Positions 14,649-22,850 of a stretch of 27,778 nucleotides of DNA are shown here, piece after piece. Under the pieces are notes generated by a model, which saw only the letters and a list, made by a program, of their open reading frames with translations, was not told the origin of the DNA and did no database searches. The DNA is taken from contig JAZKBL010000015.1 of NCBI GenBank assembly GCA_040388665.1, forward strand, positions 1 through 27,778, given 5' to 3'. Source of the DNA: DAHVFY01 sp040388665 (lineage in GTDB: Bacteria; Chlamydiota; Chlamydiia; Chlamydiales; Rhabdochlamydiaceae). Position 1 is the stretch's first letter. Each line of letters opens with the position of its first letter. The translations under genes were made by a program, and so were the position numbers.

Positions 14649-15911
14649 TTAAGGAGGGAGTGTTTCTTCGATGGAACGGTTGATGATGCGCGCGCCGCGT
14701 TGACCGCTAATGATGCACCAAAACCATTCAATGAGAACTCCTAAACGGTTGCGGAATCCTATGAGGTAGAGGATGTGGATAAAACACCAAGCAAACCAGG
14801 CAGGAAAACCTGAAAATTGAAACTTCCCAACCATAGCAATTGCTTTTGATTTGCCAATGGTTGCCATGCTACCTTTATCTAAATATTTAAAGGGAGGGCG
14901 GTTTTGTTGAGAGAGATTTTCCCGAATGATGCGTGCGACATATTTGCCTTGTTGGATAGCTGTTGGTGCAACACCTGGAAGCGGTTTCCCATTTTTTCCG
15001 ATAGCGTGGGCTGCGTCACCGATGACGAAAATTTCAGGATGATAGGGAATAGAAAGATCAGGACCCACGATTGCTCTGCCTTGTCTATCAAGCGGGACAT
15101 CGAGAGTCTGTAAAAGAGGAGAGGCTTGATTTCCTGCCGCCCAGATCACGTTGCGGGAGGGGATAAACATCTCTTCTACTTGAACTCCGTCAGCTGAGAT
15201 GTTGGTGACTTTTTTCCCGGTAATTACATTAACACCCAACTTTTCGAGATCCCGTTTTGCGCAAAGAGAGAGTTTTTCAGGATAAACGGGTAGGATGTGG
15301 GGAAGCGCTTCGATAAGGTATATTTTTGCATTTTCAGGTTTAATGCGGCGGAAATTTTTAAATAGGGTTCTATGAGCGATCTCAGCAATAGCGCCAGCCA
15401 TTTCAACACCTGTTGGGCCTCCGCCAATGAGAACAAAGTTAAGGTATTTAGAAAGATCTGTATCGTTCTCGAGACGTTCTGCAATTTCAAAAGAAAGAAG
15501 GATGTGTTCTCGGATTTTTAGCGCATCGCTTAGAGTTTTTAATCCAGGTGCAAGGCTCTCCCAGGCATCGTTGCCAAAATAAGAGTGGCGTGCACCAACA
15601 GAGAGGATTAAATAATCGTAGTGGATCCGTTCTCCATTTTTTAATTCTACGGTTTTGTGGTTTTTATCGATTTTAACAACATCACCCATAATGACAGTTG
15701 TGTTATCTTGGGATCTGAGCACTTCTCGAATGGGTGTTGCAATTTCTCCTGGAGAGAGCGCAGCAGTGGCAACTTCGTAAAGAAGCGGTTGAAACAGATG
15801 ATGATTGGTTTTGTCGATAAGAAGAATATCTACATGTGCATTTTTTAGCATTTTTGCGGCATTAAGCCCCCCAAAACCACCGCCTACGATCACAACTTTG
15901 TCGCATCCCAT
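14649..15911 (-). CDS. ndh: Type II NADH dehydrogenase (FAD-dependent)
   Basis: This 420-residue protein is the non-proton-pumping NADH:quinone oxidoreductase. The FAD-binding GGGFGGLNAAKML opens it, then FQPLLYEVATAALSPGEIA, the NADH-binding GGGPTGVEMAGAIAE, and VIGDAAHA with PLPGVAPTAIQQGKYVA near the end. The C-terminal amphipathic/hydrophobic segment (WFAWCFIHILYLIGF) docks it on the inner membrane. The ATG at 15911 follows AAAGGAGA. It is transcribed divergently from hprK and heads the ndh-comEC pair. Confidence 0.93.
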   Translation of the reverse strand: MGCDKVVIVGGGFGGLNAAKMLKNAHVDILLIDKTNHHLFQPLLYEVATAALSPGEIATPIREVLRSQDNTTVIMGDVVKIDKNHKTVELKNGERIHYDYLILSVGARHSYFGNDAWESLAPGLKTLSDALKIREHILLSFEIAERLENDTDLSKYLNFVLIGGGPTGVEMAGAIAEIAHRTLFKNFRRIKPENAKIYLIEALPHILPVYPEKLSLCAKRDLEKLGVNVITGKKVTNISADGVQVEEMFIPSRNVIWAAGNQASPLLQTLDVPLDRQGRAIVGPDLSIPYHPEIFVIGDAAHAIGKNGKPLPGVAPTAIQQGKYVARIIRENLSQQNRPPFKYLDKGSMATIGKSKAIAMVGKFQFSGFPAWFAWCFIHILYLIGFRNRLGVLIEWFWCIISGQRGARIINRSIEETLPP

Positions 15912-15934
15912 GATAGATTCTCCTTTTAATTAGG

Positions 15935-15963
15935 ATTGTACTGTTTTTCCTTTGAAAAAACAA
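15935..15963 (-). promoter_or_regulatory. ndh promoter
   Basis: On the minus strand, a -35 TTGTTT (15958-15963) and a -10 TACAAT (15935-15940) are spaced 17 bases, 24 bases before the ndh ATG. The -35 abuts that of the divergent hprK promoter. Confidence 0.55.
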
Positions 15964-15980
15964 TGAAGCTTCACTAAAAT
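15952..15980 (+). promoter_or_regulatory. hprK-ptsH-ptsI promoter
   Basis: A -35 TTGAAA (15952-15957) and a -10 TAAAAT (15975-15980) are spaced 17 bases. Transcription would begin near 15987, which fits a start codon at 16025 better than the ATG at 15989. Confidence 0.55.
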
Positions 15981-16024
15981 TGCGGAAGATGGGTTTGTCT
16001 TACGCCATCCAGTTTAAGGCTAAA

Positions 16025-17034
16025 ATGTATACTGTTCAGGATCTTTTCGATAATTATAAAGATAAACTAGGATTGGAGCTGCTTGCTGGAAAATCTGGGT
16101 TTAAACGAAAAATTCGCCTTCCAGAAGCGCATAGGCCAGGGTTAAGCCTTTCTGGTTACTTAAGAAATTTTGTCAGTCAGAGAATGTTGATTTTTGGAAA
16201 TGTGGAAATTTCCTATTTGCGCGATCTTAATTCCAAAACAAGAATCGAAAGGCTGAAAAGAATTCTTACCTCCAAGATGCCTGCTGTTATCGTTGCAGGG
16301 CGTTATCAAGTGCCAAGAGATTTGATCGAATTTTGTGAGCAAGAGAGTGTTCCTCTTTTGCGCACAAGTATGACGACGATGAATCTTTTGAGTAAAATTA
16401 CGTTTTTGCTTAACGAGGAATTCTCTCCGAGTATGACATGTCATGGCACCCTTGTTGAAGCATTTGGTGTCGGTGTCTTGATTCAAGGGGATTCTTCGGT
16501 GGGGAAAAGTGAAGCAGCCCTTGGACTCATTGAGCGAGGACATCGTCTTATTTCTGATGATGTTGTAAAGGTTCGACTTCGAGAAGGTTCTTATTTAGAA
16601 GGTGCAGGACCTGAACTTACGCGTCATCTTATGGAGATTCGTGGCATTGGGATTATTAATGTCGCTCATCTTTATGGCGCTGTTTGTGTTCGCATTAAGT
16701 TTCTCTGCGATTTTATTTATCAATANNNNNNNNNNAGAAAGTAGATATCGTTGTGAAACTTGAAGAGTGGGATGACCGTCGTTTTTACGACAGAATTGGA
16801 CTTGATGAGAAGTATTGCGATATTTTAGGAGTAAAAGTGCCCTATCATGTCCTTCCGGTAAAGCCGGGAAGAGATGTGGTTCTTCTTTTAGAAACGATTG
16901 TTCTTAATCATCGTTTAAAAGAAATGGGCTATAACTCCGCAAAAGAATTTAATGCTAAACTTTTAGAGACAATTTCAAAAAAACAGAATCAAAGGAAACG
17001 TTCCCGTGAAAGTGTCGTGCAAGGTAAAAATTAA
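16025..17034 (+). CDS. hprK: HPr kinase/phosphorylase, interrupted by an assembly gap
   Basis: This enzyme phosphorylates and dephosphorylates HPr on its regulatory serine. Starting at the ATG 16025 (MYTVQDLFDNYKDKLGL) puts the P-loop GDSSVGKS at residues 155-162, its usual place. HRLISDDVVKVR and the signature MEIRGIGIINV follow. After 16702 the sequence no longer fits the family (KFLCDFIYQ) up to ten Ns at 16726-16735. The frame then changes and the expected KVDIVVKLEEWDDRRFYDR continues from 16738 to the stop. Extra non-homologous bases flank the gap, so this is probably a bad contig join, not a real mutation. The end overlaps ptsH by 29 bases. Confidence 0.88.
16726..16735. other. Assembly gap (10 Ns) inside hprK
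   Basis: Ten consecutive Ns mark a scaffold join. The bases just left of it (about 16702-16725) look spurious, and true gap length is unknown. Confidence 0.98.
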
Positions 17035-17275
17035 AAACGCGCTTGGGTTGCATGCTCGCCCTGCGACGATGATTGCTAAAATTCTGCAGGGAAGTAGATC
17101 GGCTGTTACATTTACTTATCGCAAGGAAACAATCAATGCACGCAGTATCATGAGTATTTTGATGCTAGCTGCAAGTAGAAATGCGCAGATTTTAATCACA
17201 GTGGAAGGGGATGATGCAGAATCTGTCATGGGTCATTTGGTTGATGTCTTTGAAAGTCAATTTGGAGAAGGATAG
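17006..17275 (+). CDS. ptsH: Phosphocarrier protein HPr
   Basis: This 89-residue protein carries phosphate in the PTS. The active-site His16 is in LGLHARPAT, and the regulatory Ser47 (Ser46 in standard numbering) is in INARSIMSIL, the target of HprK. The start is GTG at 17006, with AGGA about ten bases before it, inside the end of hprK. Two bases separate its stop from ptsI. The hprK-ptsH-ptsI order suggests one operon and a regulatory PTS. Confidence 0.94.
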   Translation: MKVSCKVKIKNALGLHARPATMIAKILQGSRSAVTFTYRKETINARSIMSILMLAASRNAQILITVEGDDAESVMGHLVDVFESQFGEG

Positions 17276-17277
17276 GG

Positions 17278-19005
17278 GTGAGTAATAAAAAAGAAAAACG
17301 TTTCAAGGGGGCCCCTGTTAGCGAAGGGATAGTCATAGGTATCCCCTACTTTCTTACAACACTTGAGGAAACGATTCCAGAATTTCCTATTGCTATTAGT
17401 GAAGTTGATGGAGAGATTGCGCGTTATAGAAAAGCGCTTTTTTCCAGTCGAGAAGATTTAGAACAGCTCCAAAGTGATCTTAATGATGAAGGCTCTCAAG
17501 ATGCAGCGTTTATTATTGATACGCATATTCAGATGTTGGATGATCCTTTAATTAAAGAGCACGTAGAAGAAAAAATTCGTGATATGCAGCGCAATACGGA
17601 GGCGGTTTTTCGTTCTGTGATTAGCGATTTTGAAAGTAGATTTTGTAAAGCAAGTGATTCCTTTTTTCAGCAAAGACTCATCGATGTTAAGGATGTATCT
17701 AAAAGGATTTTGGGACATTTAGGAAATAAGAAAAGAGTCTCTTTCAATGATATTCCGCATAATTCTGTTATTTTTGCAAAAGAGCTAGCGCCTTCTCAAA
17801 CAGCTGCTGTTTCAGCTTCCCGTATAGGAGCTTTTGTGACACAAACGGGAGGGGGAAATTCTCATGCGGCTTTGATTGCAAGAGCTAAAGGGATTCCTTA
17901 TGTTGCAGCACTTGACATTGATCTTTTATCTGAAATTATTTGTGACTGCGTAATTGTTGACGGCCTTGCAGGTGTTGTGATTTTCAATCCCACTGTTGCC
18001 ACTTTAAAAAAATATCAGAAATTAATTGTTCATCTTAAAACAAAGCTTGAGTGTTTGGAAAAAGAGTCTTCTTTAAAAGCTATAACACTCGATGGTGTTT
18101 GCGTACCTCTTTTTGCTAATGTGAATGATTTGAGGGAACTTAAGCAACTTGAAGGGCATGGAGCGGAAGGAATTGGTCTTTTTCGTTCAGAGTATTTGTT
18201 GCTAGAAGAGCCCTCTTATATTTTGAGCGAGGAAGAACAGTATTTCGTTTATAAAGCGTTTGTAGATCAGATGAGTGGATTGCCCATTGTGGTGCGTGTA
18301 TTTGATATTGGCGGTGATAAAAATCTAAGCATGTTTCAAGATGTGTTCAAAGAAGCGCATCCTATTCTTGGATGTCGAGGGATTCGCTTTTTATTGCGCT
18401 ATCCAGATCTTTTGCGCACGCAACTGCGCGCTCTTTTGCGTGCTGGAGAATCGGGTGACGTGAGGGTGCTTCTTCCACTTGTTAGCGATATTAGCGAATT
18501 AAGAAGCGTCAAAGCTCTTATTGAAGAGATAAAAAGTGAATTTGCAATAACAAGAAAAGTGCTTGTTGGTTGCATGTTAGAGGTTCCATCTGCTGTGCTC
18601 ATCAGTGGAGCACTTGCTGCTGAATGTGATTTTCTCTCTATTGGGACAAATGATCTTGTACAGTATGTTTTAGGCGTGGATCGGAGCGATTCTGCAATGA
18701 ACGAGCTGCATTATCCAGCGCATCCAAGCATGATTCGTCTTATCAAGATTGCAGCTTCTGAGTCGATTAAAATGGGAAAGAACATTGGCATTTGCGGAGA
18801 AATAGCTTCGAATCCTCTTTTCATTCCGCTGTTTTTAGGTCTTGGAATCTGTGAGTTTTCTTGCTCTTCTCGTTATTTGCCCTCGATTAAACGAGTAATT
18901 TGCGGCTTAGATATCATAAAATGTCAAGAGCTCGCAGCTAAAGCCCTCGAGCTTCATACCTCTGAAGAAATCATCGCCCTTCTTCAACAATTCGCAGGAA
19001 CGTAG
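17278..19005 (+). CDS. ptsI: PTS enzyme I (phosphoenolpyruvate-protein phosphotransferase)
   Basis: This is a 575-residue, full-length protein with a GTG start two bases after ptsH. The N-terminal HPr-binding domain leads to the phospho-His domain with GGGNSHAALIAR (His196). The PEP-binding TIM barrel includes LFRSEYLLLE, VRVFDIGGDK, GCRGIRFLL and the acid-base Cys506 in GICGEIASNP. It passes phosphate from PEP to HPr. No sugar-specific EII gene lies in the window, which fits the regulatory PTS of chlamydiae. Confidence 0.95.
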   Translation: MSNKKEKRFKGAPVSEGIVIGIPYFLTTLEETIPEFPIAISEVDGEIARYRKALFSSREDLEQLQSDLNDEGSQDAAFIIDTHIQMLDDPLIKEHVEEKIRDMQRNTEAVFRSVISDFESRFCKASDSFFQQRLIDVKDVSKRILGHLGNKKRVSFNDIPHNSVIFAKELAPSQTAAVSASRIGAFVTQTGGGNSHAALIARAKGIPYVAALDIDLLSEIICDCVIVDGLAGVVIFNPTVATLKKYQKLIVHLKTKLECLEKESSLKAITLDGVCVPLFANVNDLRELKQLEGHGAEGIGLFRSEYLLLEEPSYILSEEEQYFVYKAFVDQMSGLPIVVRVFDIGGDKNLSMFQDVFKEAHPILGCRGIRFLLRYPDLLRTQLRALLRAGESGDVRVLLPLVSDISELRSVKALIEEIKSEFAITRKVLVGCMLEVPSAVLISGALAAECDFLSIGTNDLVQYVLGVDRSDSAMNELHYPAHPSMIRLIKIAASESIKMGKNIGICGEIASNPLFIPLFLGLGICEFSCSSRYLPSIKRVICGLDIIKCQELAAKALELHTSEEIIALLQQFAGT

Positions 19006-19033
19006 CATAGACTTTAGTGACCTTCAATTTAGA

Positions 19034-19336
19034 TTAAAAAGGGAGTGAGAGACCGCCTGGAAGTCCTAGAGAAGAGGATGTGTCGGGGAGGTTTTTATAG
19101 GCGAGCTCACATGCTGCTTTAATCAGATCTTGTAGCCCTTCAACATCGTTTGGGTCGACGCATTCAGGTTTAATACGCACGTCAATAAGTTCTTTGTTGC
19201 CATTGACAACAACAGTAACAAGACCATTTCCGCTCACGCCTGTAGCTTTTGTGTTTTGCATGTCATTCTGCATTTTCTCATACTGAGCTTCCATCAAACG
19301 TGCTTGTTTTTTCATCTTAGAAAAACCGCTTCCCAT
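19034..19336 (-). CDS. ybaB: YbaB/EbfC nucleoid-associated protein
   Basis: This 100-residue protein is of the family's usual size. An N-terminal helix (MKKQARLMEAQYEKMQNDM) is followed by a beta segment (GNGLVTVVVNGNKELIDVRI) and a C-terminal helix. It forms a dimer that binds DNA. It starts six bases after dnaX, the classic dnaX-ybaB operon. Confidence 0.93.
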   Translation of the reverse strand: MGSGFSKMKKQARLMEAQYEKMQNDMQNTKATGVSGNGLVTVVVNGNKELIDVRIKPECVDPNDVEGLQDLIKAACELAYKNLPDTSSSLGLPGGLSLPF

Positions 19337-19342
19337 CTTATT

Positions 19343-20719
19343 TTACCTTTCTGTTATGCCTTCGAGCTCCACAGCCGCAAATCTAATTAAAGTGTCATAA
19401 TGACTCTTTGCGGTGACAGAGCTTCCGGGTGGTTTTGTTTTTATTTTTTGCTCTAGTTTTTCAGCCTCTGGCAAGGGAGCAGCACACGGTGCTTCTTGTG
19501 GAGGAGTGACGGGTTGTTGTTTTACAGGGCAAGGGACATCTTTTAATGCTGTAAGGGCTTGTTCAGGGATAATTTCAGATTCGGAACTTATTTCTGGATA
19601 AGCCCTAAGTTCTTTTTCTGCAGGTATTTTATTTTCAAGTTCCATTAACTGATGAACAAGAGTATCTATCGATACACGTTTTTTACTACGAATCAGATGA
19701 AGGAGAATGATTTCTAAACCTGCATGTTTAAAAGGAGTTTTAGCAAGCTTATAGCCCCATTCGACGAGGTATTCGATGATGTAGAGACACTGTTCAAGTG
19801 AAAATGGGGAATTTATGTCCTTATTTTTAATGAGATCTTTCAGTTTGCTGCGATAGTGACCAATAAGACCATCCATAAAAGCGGCAAGATCGTTGCCCGA
19901 AGAAAAAATTTGATCGGCAAGCTCATAGGCAAAAGGAAGATCGAATGCGATGATTGCTTTGTCTAGATCTAGATAAAGAGTGGTAGGCGTAATGCCAAAA
20001 GTTGCAGTCATTGTATCAACTGTGATAGGGCCCTCTGCTGAACAAATAAGCTGGTCTAATAAAGATTCAGCGTCTCGAAGAGAACCTTCCGACATTTCAA
20101 TGAGAATATCAAGAGCCTTAGGCTCAAGAGATGCTTTCAAATCGCTTATAATAAAAAGAAGCTTTTCCCGCATAGCGTCTTTAGAAATACGGTGCAAATC
20201 AAAGCGTTGACACCTGCTGATAATGGTTGGTAATACTTTATGAGGCTCTGTTGTTGCAAAGAAAAATTTTACGTGCTGAGGAGGTTCTTCTAATGTTTTT
20301 AAAAGCGCATTGAAGGCTTCTTTTGTTAGCATGTGCACTTCATCGATAATGTAAATTTTATATTTACCAGATGTAGGGGCATACCCCACAGTCTCATTGA
20401 TTTGGCGGATATCATCAATTCCGCGGTTAGAAGCTCCATCAATTTCGAGCACATCAAGAGATCTTCCGGAAGTTGTATCAATACAGGAAGGGCAGGTGTT
20501 GCAAGGTTCTTGATCGGGAGTCAGATGCGCGCAGTTAAGTGCCTTTGCAAAGAGTCGTGCTAGAGTGGTTTTACCCGTTCCTTTTCCTCCGCAAAAGAGA
20601 TAAGCTTGAGCTAGTAGATCATGGAGTAGCGCATTTTTTAATGTCGCAACGATGGCGTTTTGTCCAACAATTTTTTTAAAAGACTGAGGACGGTATTTTC
20701 TAGGAATAATCTGGTACAT
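19343..20719 (-). CDS. dnaX: DNA polymerase III subunit gamma/tau
   Basis: This 458-residue protein is the clamp-loader ATPase. MYQIIPRKYRPQSFKKIVGQ opens it, then Walker A GGKGTGKTT and a zinc module with CNTCPSC and an upstream Cys. Walker B with DEVHMLT, sensor 1 FATTEPHKVLP and the collar domain follow. After about residue 365 a Pro- and Glu-rich linker leads to a short tail, so it lacks the long tau C-terminus of E. coli. No clear slippery heptamer for a programmed frameshift was noted. It is divergent from the pgpH-like gene with only 36 bases between them. Confidence 0.95.
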   Translation of the reverse strand: MYQIIPRKYRPQSFKKIVGQNAIVATLKNALLHDLLAQAYLFCGGKGTGKTTLARLFAKALNCAHLTPDQEPCNTCPSCIDTTSGRSLDVLEIDGASNRGIDDIRQINETVGYAPTSGKYKIYIIDEVHMLTKEAFNALLKTLEEPPQHVKFFFATTEPHKVLPTIISRCQRFDLHRISKDAMREKLLFIISDLKASLEPKALDILIEMSEGSLRDAESLLDQLICSAEGPITVDTMTATFGITPTTLYLDLDKAIIAFDLPFAYELADQIFSSGNDLAAFMDGLIGHYRSKLKDLIKNKDINSPFSLEQCLYIIEYLVEWGYKLAKTPFKHAGLEIILLHLIRSKKRVSIDTLVHQLMELENKIPAEKELRAYPEISSESEIIPEQALTALKDVPCPVKQQPVTPPQEAPCAAPLPEAEKLEQKIKTKPPGSSVTAKSHYDTLIRFAAVELEGITER

Positions 20720-20755
20720 GTAAGAATAATAAGCGATTTGGTATATTTATTACAT

Positions 20756-22846
20756 ATGTTAAGTCAGAGCGAGAAGTGGCAGAGGCATTTGGGCAGAAGA
20801 GGAATCCTAGGAGGGATTCTTGTTTTTGCGTTGGCTCTTCTTTGGCATTTTCGAGAAGTGCCTATGCCTATTTTTATTTTAAATTCGATCTCAGGTCAGT
20901 ATCTCATTGCTCAAATTGATTTTGAATTTCCTGATGAAGAAGCAACGGCGACTTTAACACAAGAAGCGATCCGCGATATTGGGCCTATTTATAGAATCAA
21001 TCCCAGCGAGCTCGGTGAAGTGCGTTTAAAGTTTGAACACTCTTTAATTAATGGCCAGGAGTGGCGCAAGCAGTTAGAGCAAAGCACATTCGAAGAGCTG
21101 ACACGGGGTGCAGCACGTCTTGAAAAAGTCCTTTCTAAAATGCGCTTTACAAATCTCAGAACGCTTCAGAAAGTAAGAGAGCTCAATGATGATGCTTCAA
21201 ATCTTTACGTTTTTGTCCCTAAAGACTCAAAAAAAGCAGTGTCTCTTCCCCCAAAATTTTGGGAGCAGATTCAGGAAAAAGTTTTTATTCCAAGCGGCTA
21301 CCGAACAGAAGCCAGCATGTATATCATCAATGAGTTCCGTAAGGAACTCTTTGAGTTTAAGGAAGATTTTTCCCGTGAACGAGGTTTGCAACAGCAGATC
21401 AGAGATACGATCCCTAAGCAGTACACACTAATAGAAGCGGGTACCCGAATCATCGCTCCCGAAGAGAGGATTGAGCCGCGCCACATAGCGATGATGCAAG
21501 CAATGCAAGAAGCTTTGGGCAAACAGCGCGATCTGCTTGGTTGGGGACGCATTATAGGCAGCCTTTTATTTGGATGTCTTGTTGCAGCTGTTGCAACAGC
21601 ATTTCTTCAGATCAGATACAGATCTATTTTCTTTTCCTTTCAGAAACTTTTCCTTCTTTTCTCCATTGCACTTTTGACTGTGATTTTAGCAAAAGCTACA
21701 GAGTACATCATTCTTCATCATGCGCCAGCGTATAGCGACTTATTGCGCTATCCGCTTTTTGTTCCTTTTGCAGCAATTCTCATCTGCATTCTTATTGATT
21801 GTGAGCTTTCTCTTTTTGTTTCAGCTGTTCTTACAATCGTTTTAGGAGTATCTCTTGCAGTTGATGAGAAACATTTTTTGATTCTTAACCTTTTAGCAGC
21901 CCTCGCTGCCATTCTTTGGACGCGTGGATTGCAGAGACGGCGCTCTGTTTTTTCTGTCTGCGGCAAGGTGTGGTTGCTCTCTGCTGTCGTCATCTTGCTT
22001 TTTAGCATTTCGCGTAGCTACACGTGGAACTGGGTTTTGATGCAGGACCTGTATAATGTTTTTCTTTTTCTGTTATTCACAGCAGTTTTTGTCGTGGGAC
22101 TCCTCCCCGGTCTTGAAGCTCTTTTTGGCGTAATGACTAAGATGACTCTCATGGAATATATGGACCCCAATCATGAGCTGCTTCGAAGATTGAGCTTAGA
22201 AGCTCCAGGCACTTATCAACATTCCCTTGTCGTTGGTAATTTGGCAGAGTCTGCTGCAAGAGCTATCAATGCTAACGGGCTTTTTTGTCGCGTTGCAGCT
22301 CTTTATCACGACATAGGAAAACTCTTTAATCCCCATTACTTTACAGAGAATCAGCATAGTGGTTTTAACATTCATCAACTGCTCACTCCTTCAGAATCTG
22401 CACAAGTGATTATCGCACACATTGCTGAAGGGGAGGCTCTTGCTAAGAAAAAAGGCCTGCCACTAAGCTTCATTGATATTATTCGAGAGCACCATGGCAC
22501 AACGCTTGTTTATTGTTTTTATTGCAAACAGCTAGAACAGGTGGATGGTGATGAGTCAAAGGTCGATAAGATGCAATTTCGCTATCCAGGCCCAAAGCCT
22601 TATACGCGGGAATCTGCGATCTTAATGATTGCAGACTGCGTGGAAGCGGCATCCCGTTCCATGGATGAGCCGACCGAATCTGCAATCATCAAGATGATCG
22701 ATACAATCGTCGCTGAAAAGTGTGTAGATGGTCAACTCTCTGAGTGCCAGCTCACATTCGAAGAACTCGGCCTTGTCAAAAAAGCGATGGTAAAAGCCCT
22801 TGTCATCTCCCACCACCTCCGCGTCAAATACCCCTCAAAGCCGTGA
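20756..22846 (+). CDS. pgpH: 7TM HD-domain protein, PgpH-type cyclic-di-AMP phosphodiesterase
   Basis: This is a 696-residue protein. After an N-terminal helix (GILGGILVFALALLWHF) comes a large extracytoplasmic 7TMR-HDED region (about 35-255), then a cluster of membrane helices from IIGSLLFGCLVAAVATAFLQ. The cytosolic HD hydrolase has HSLVVGNLAE, the paired LYHDIGK (His518, Asp519) and REHHGTTLV. PgpH enzymes cleave cyclic-di-AMP. I chose the ATG at 20756, just downstream of the divergent dnaX start; an upstream TTG would overlap dnaX. No clear ribosome-binding site precedes it. Confidence 0.88.
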   Translation: MLSQSEKWQRHLGRRGILGGILVFALALLWHFREVPMPIFILNSISGQYLIAQIDFEFPDEEATATLTQEAIRDIGPIYRINPSELGEVRLKFEHSLINGQEWRKQLEQSTFEELTRGAARLEKVLSKMRFTNLRTLQKVRELNDDASNLYVFVPKDSKKAVSLPPKFWEQIQEKVFIPSGYRTEASMYIINEFRKELFEFKEDFSRERGLQQQIRDTIPKQYTLIEAGTRIIAPEERIEPRHIAMMQAMQEALGKQRDLLGWGRIIGSLLFGCLVAAVATAFLQIRYRSIFFSFQKLFLLFSIALLTVILAKATEYIILHHAPAYSDLLRYPLFVPFAAILICILIDCELSLFVSAVLTIVLGVSLAVDEKHFLILNLLAALAAILWTRGLQRRRSVFSVCGKVWLLSAVVILLFSISRSYTWNWVLMQDLYNVFLFLLFTAVFVVGLLPGLEALFGVMTKMTLMEYMDPNHELLRRLSLEAPGTYQHSLVVGNLAESAARAINANGLFCRVAALYHDIGKLFNPHYFTENQHSGFNIHQLLTPSESAQVIIAHIAEGEALAKKKGLPLSFIDIIREHHGTTLVYCFYCKQLEQVDGDESKVDKMQFRYPGPKPYTRESAILMIADCVEAASRSMDEPTESAIIKMIDTIVAEKCVDGQLSECQLTFEELGLVKKAMVKALVISHHLRVKYPSKP

Positions 22847-22850
22847 CAGG

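Noticed and set aside
19343..20719. Programmed frameshift in dnaX
   Set aside because: I saw no clear slippery heptamer with a following hairpin, and the short linker-type tail gives no support.
20660..20755. N-terminal extension of the pgpH-like gene from a TTG
   Set aside because: It overlaps the dnaX start on the other strand, adds no family sequence and has a non-standard start.
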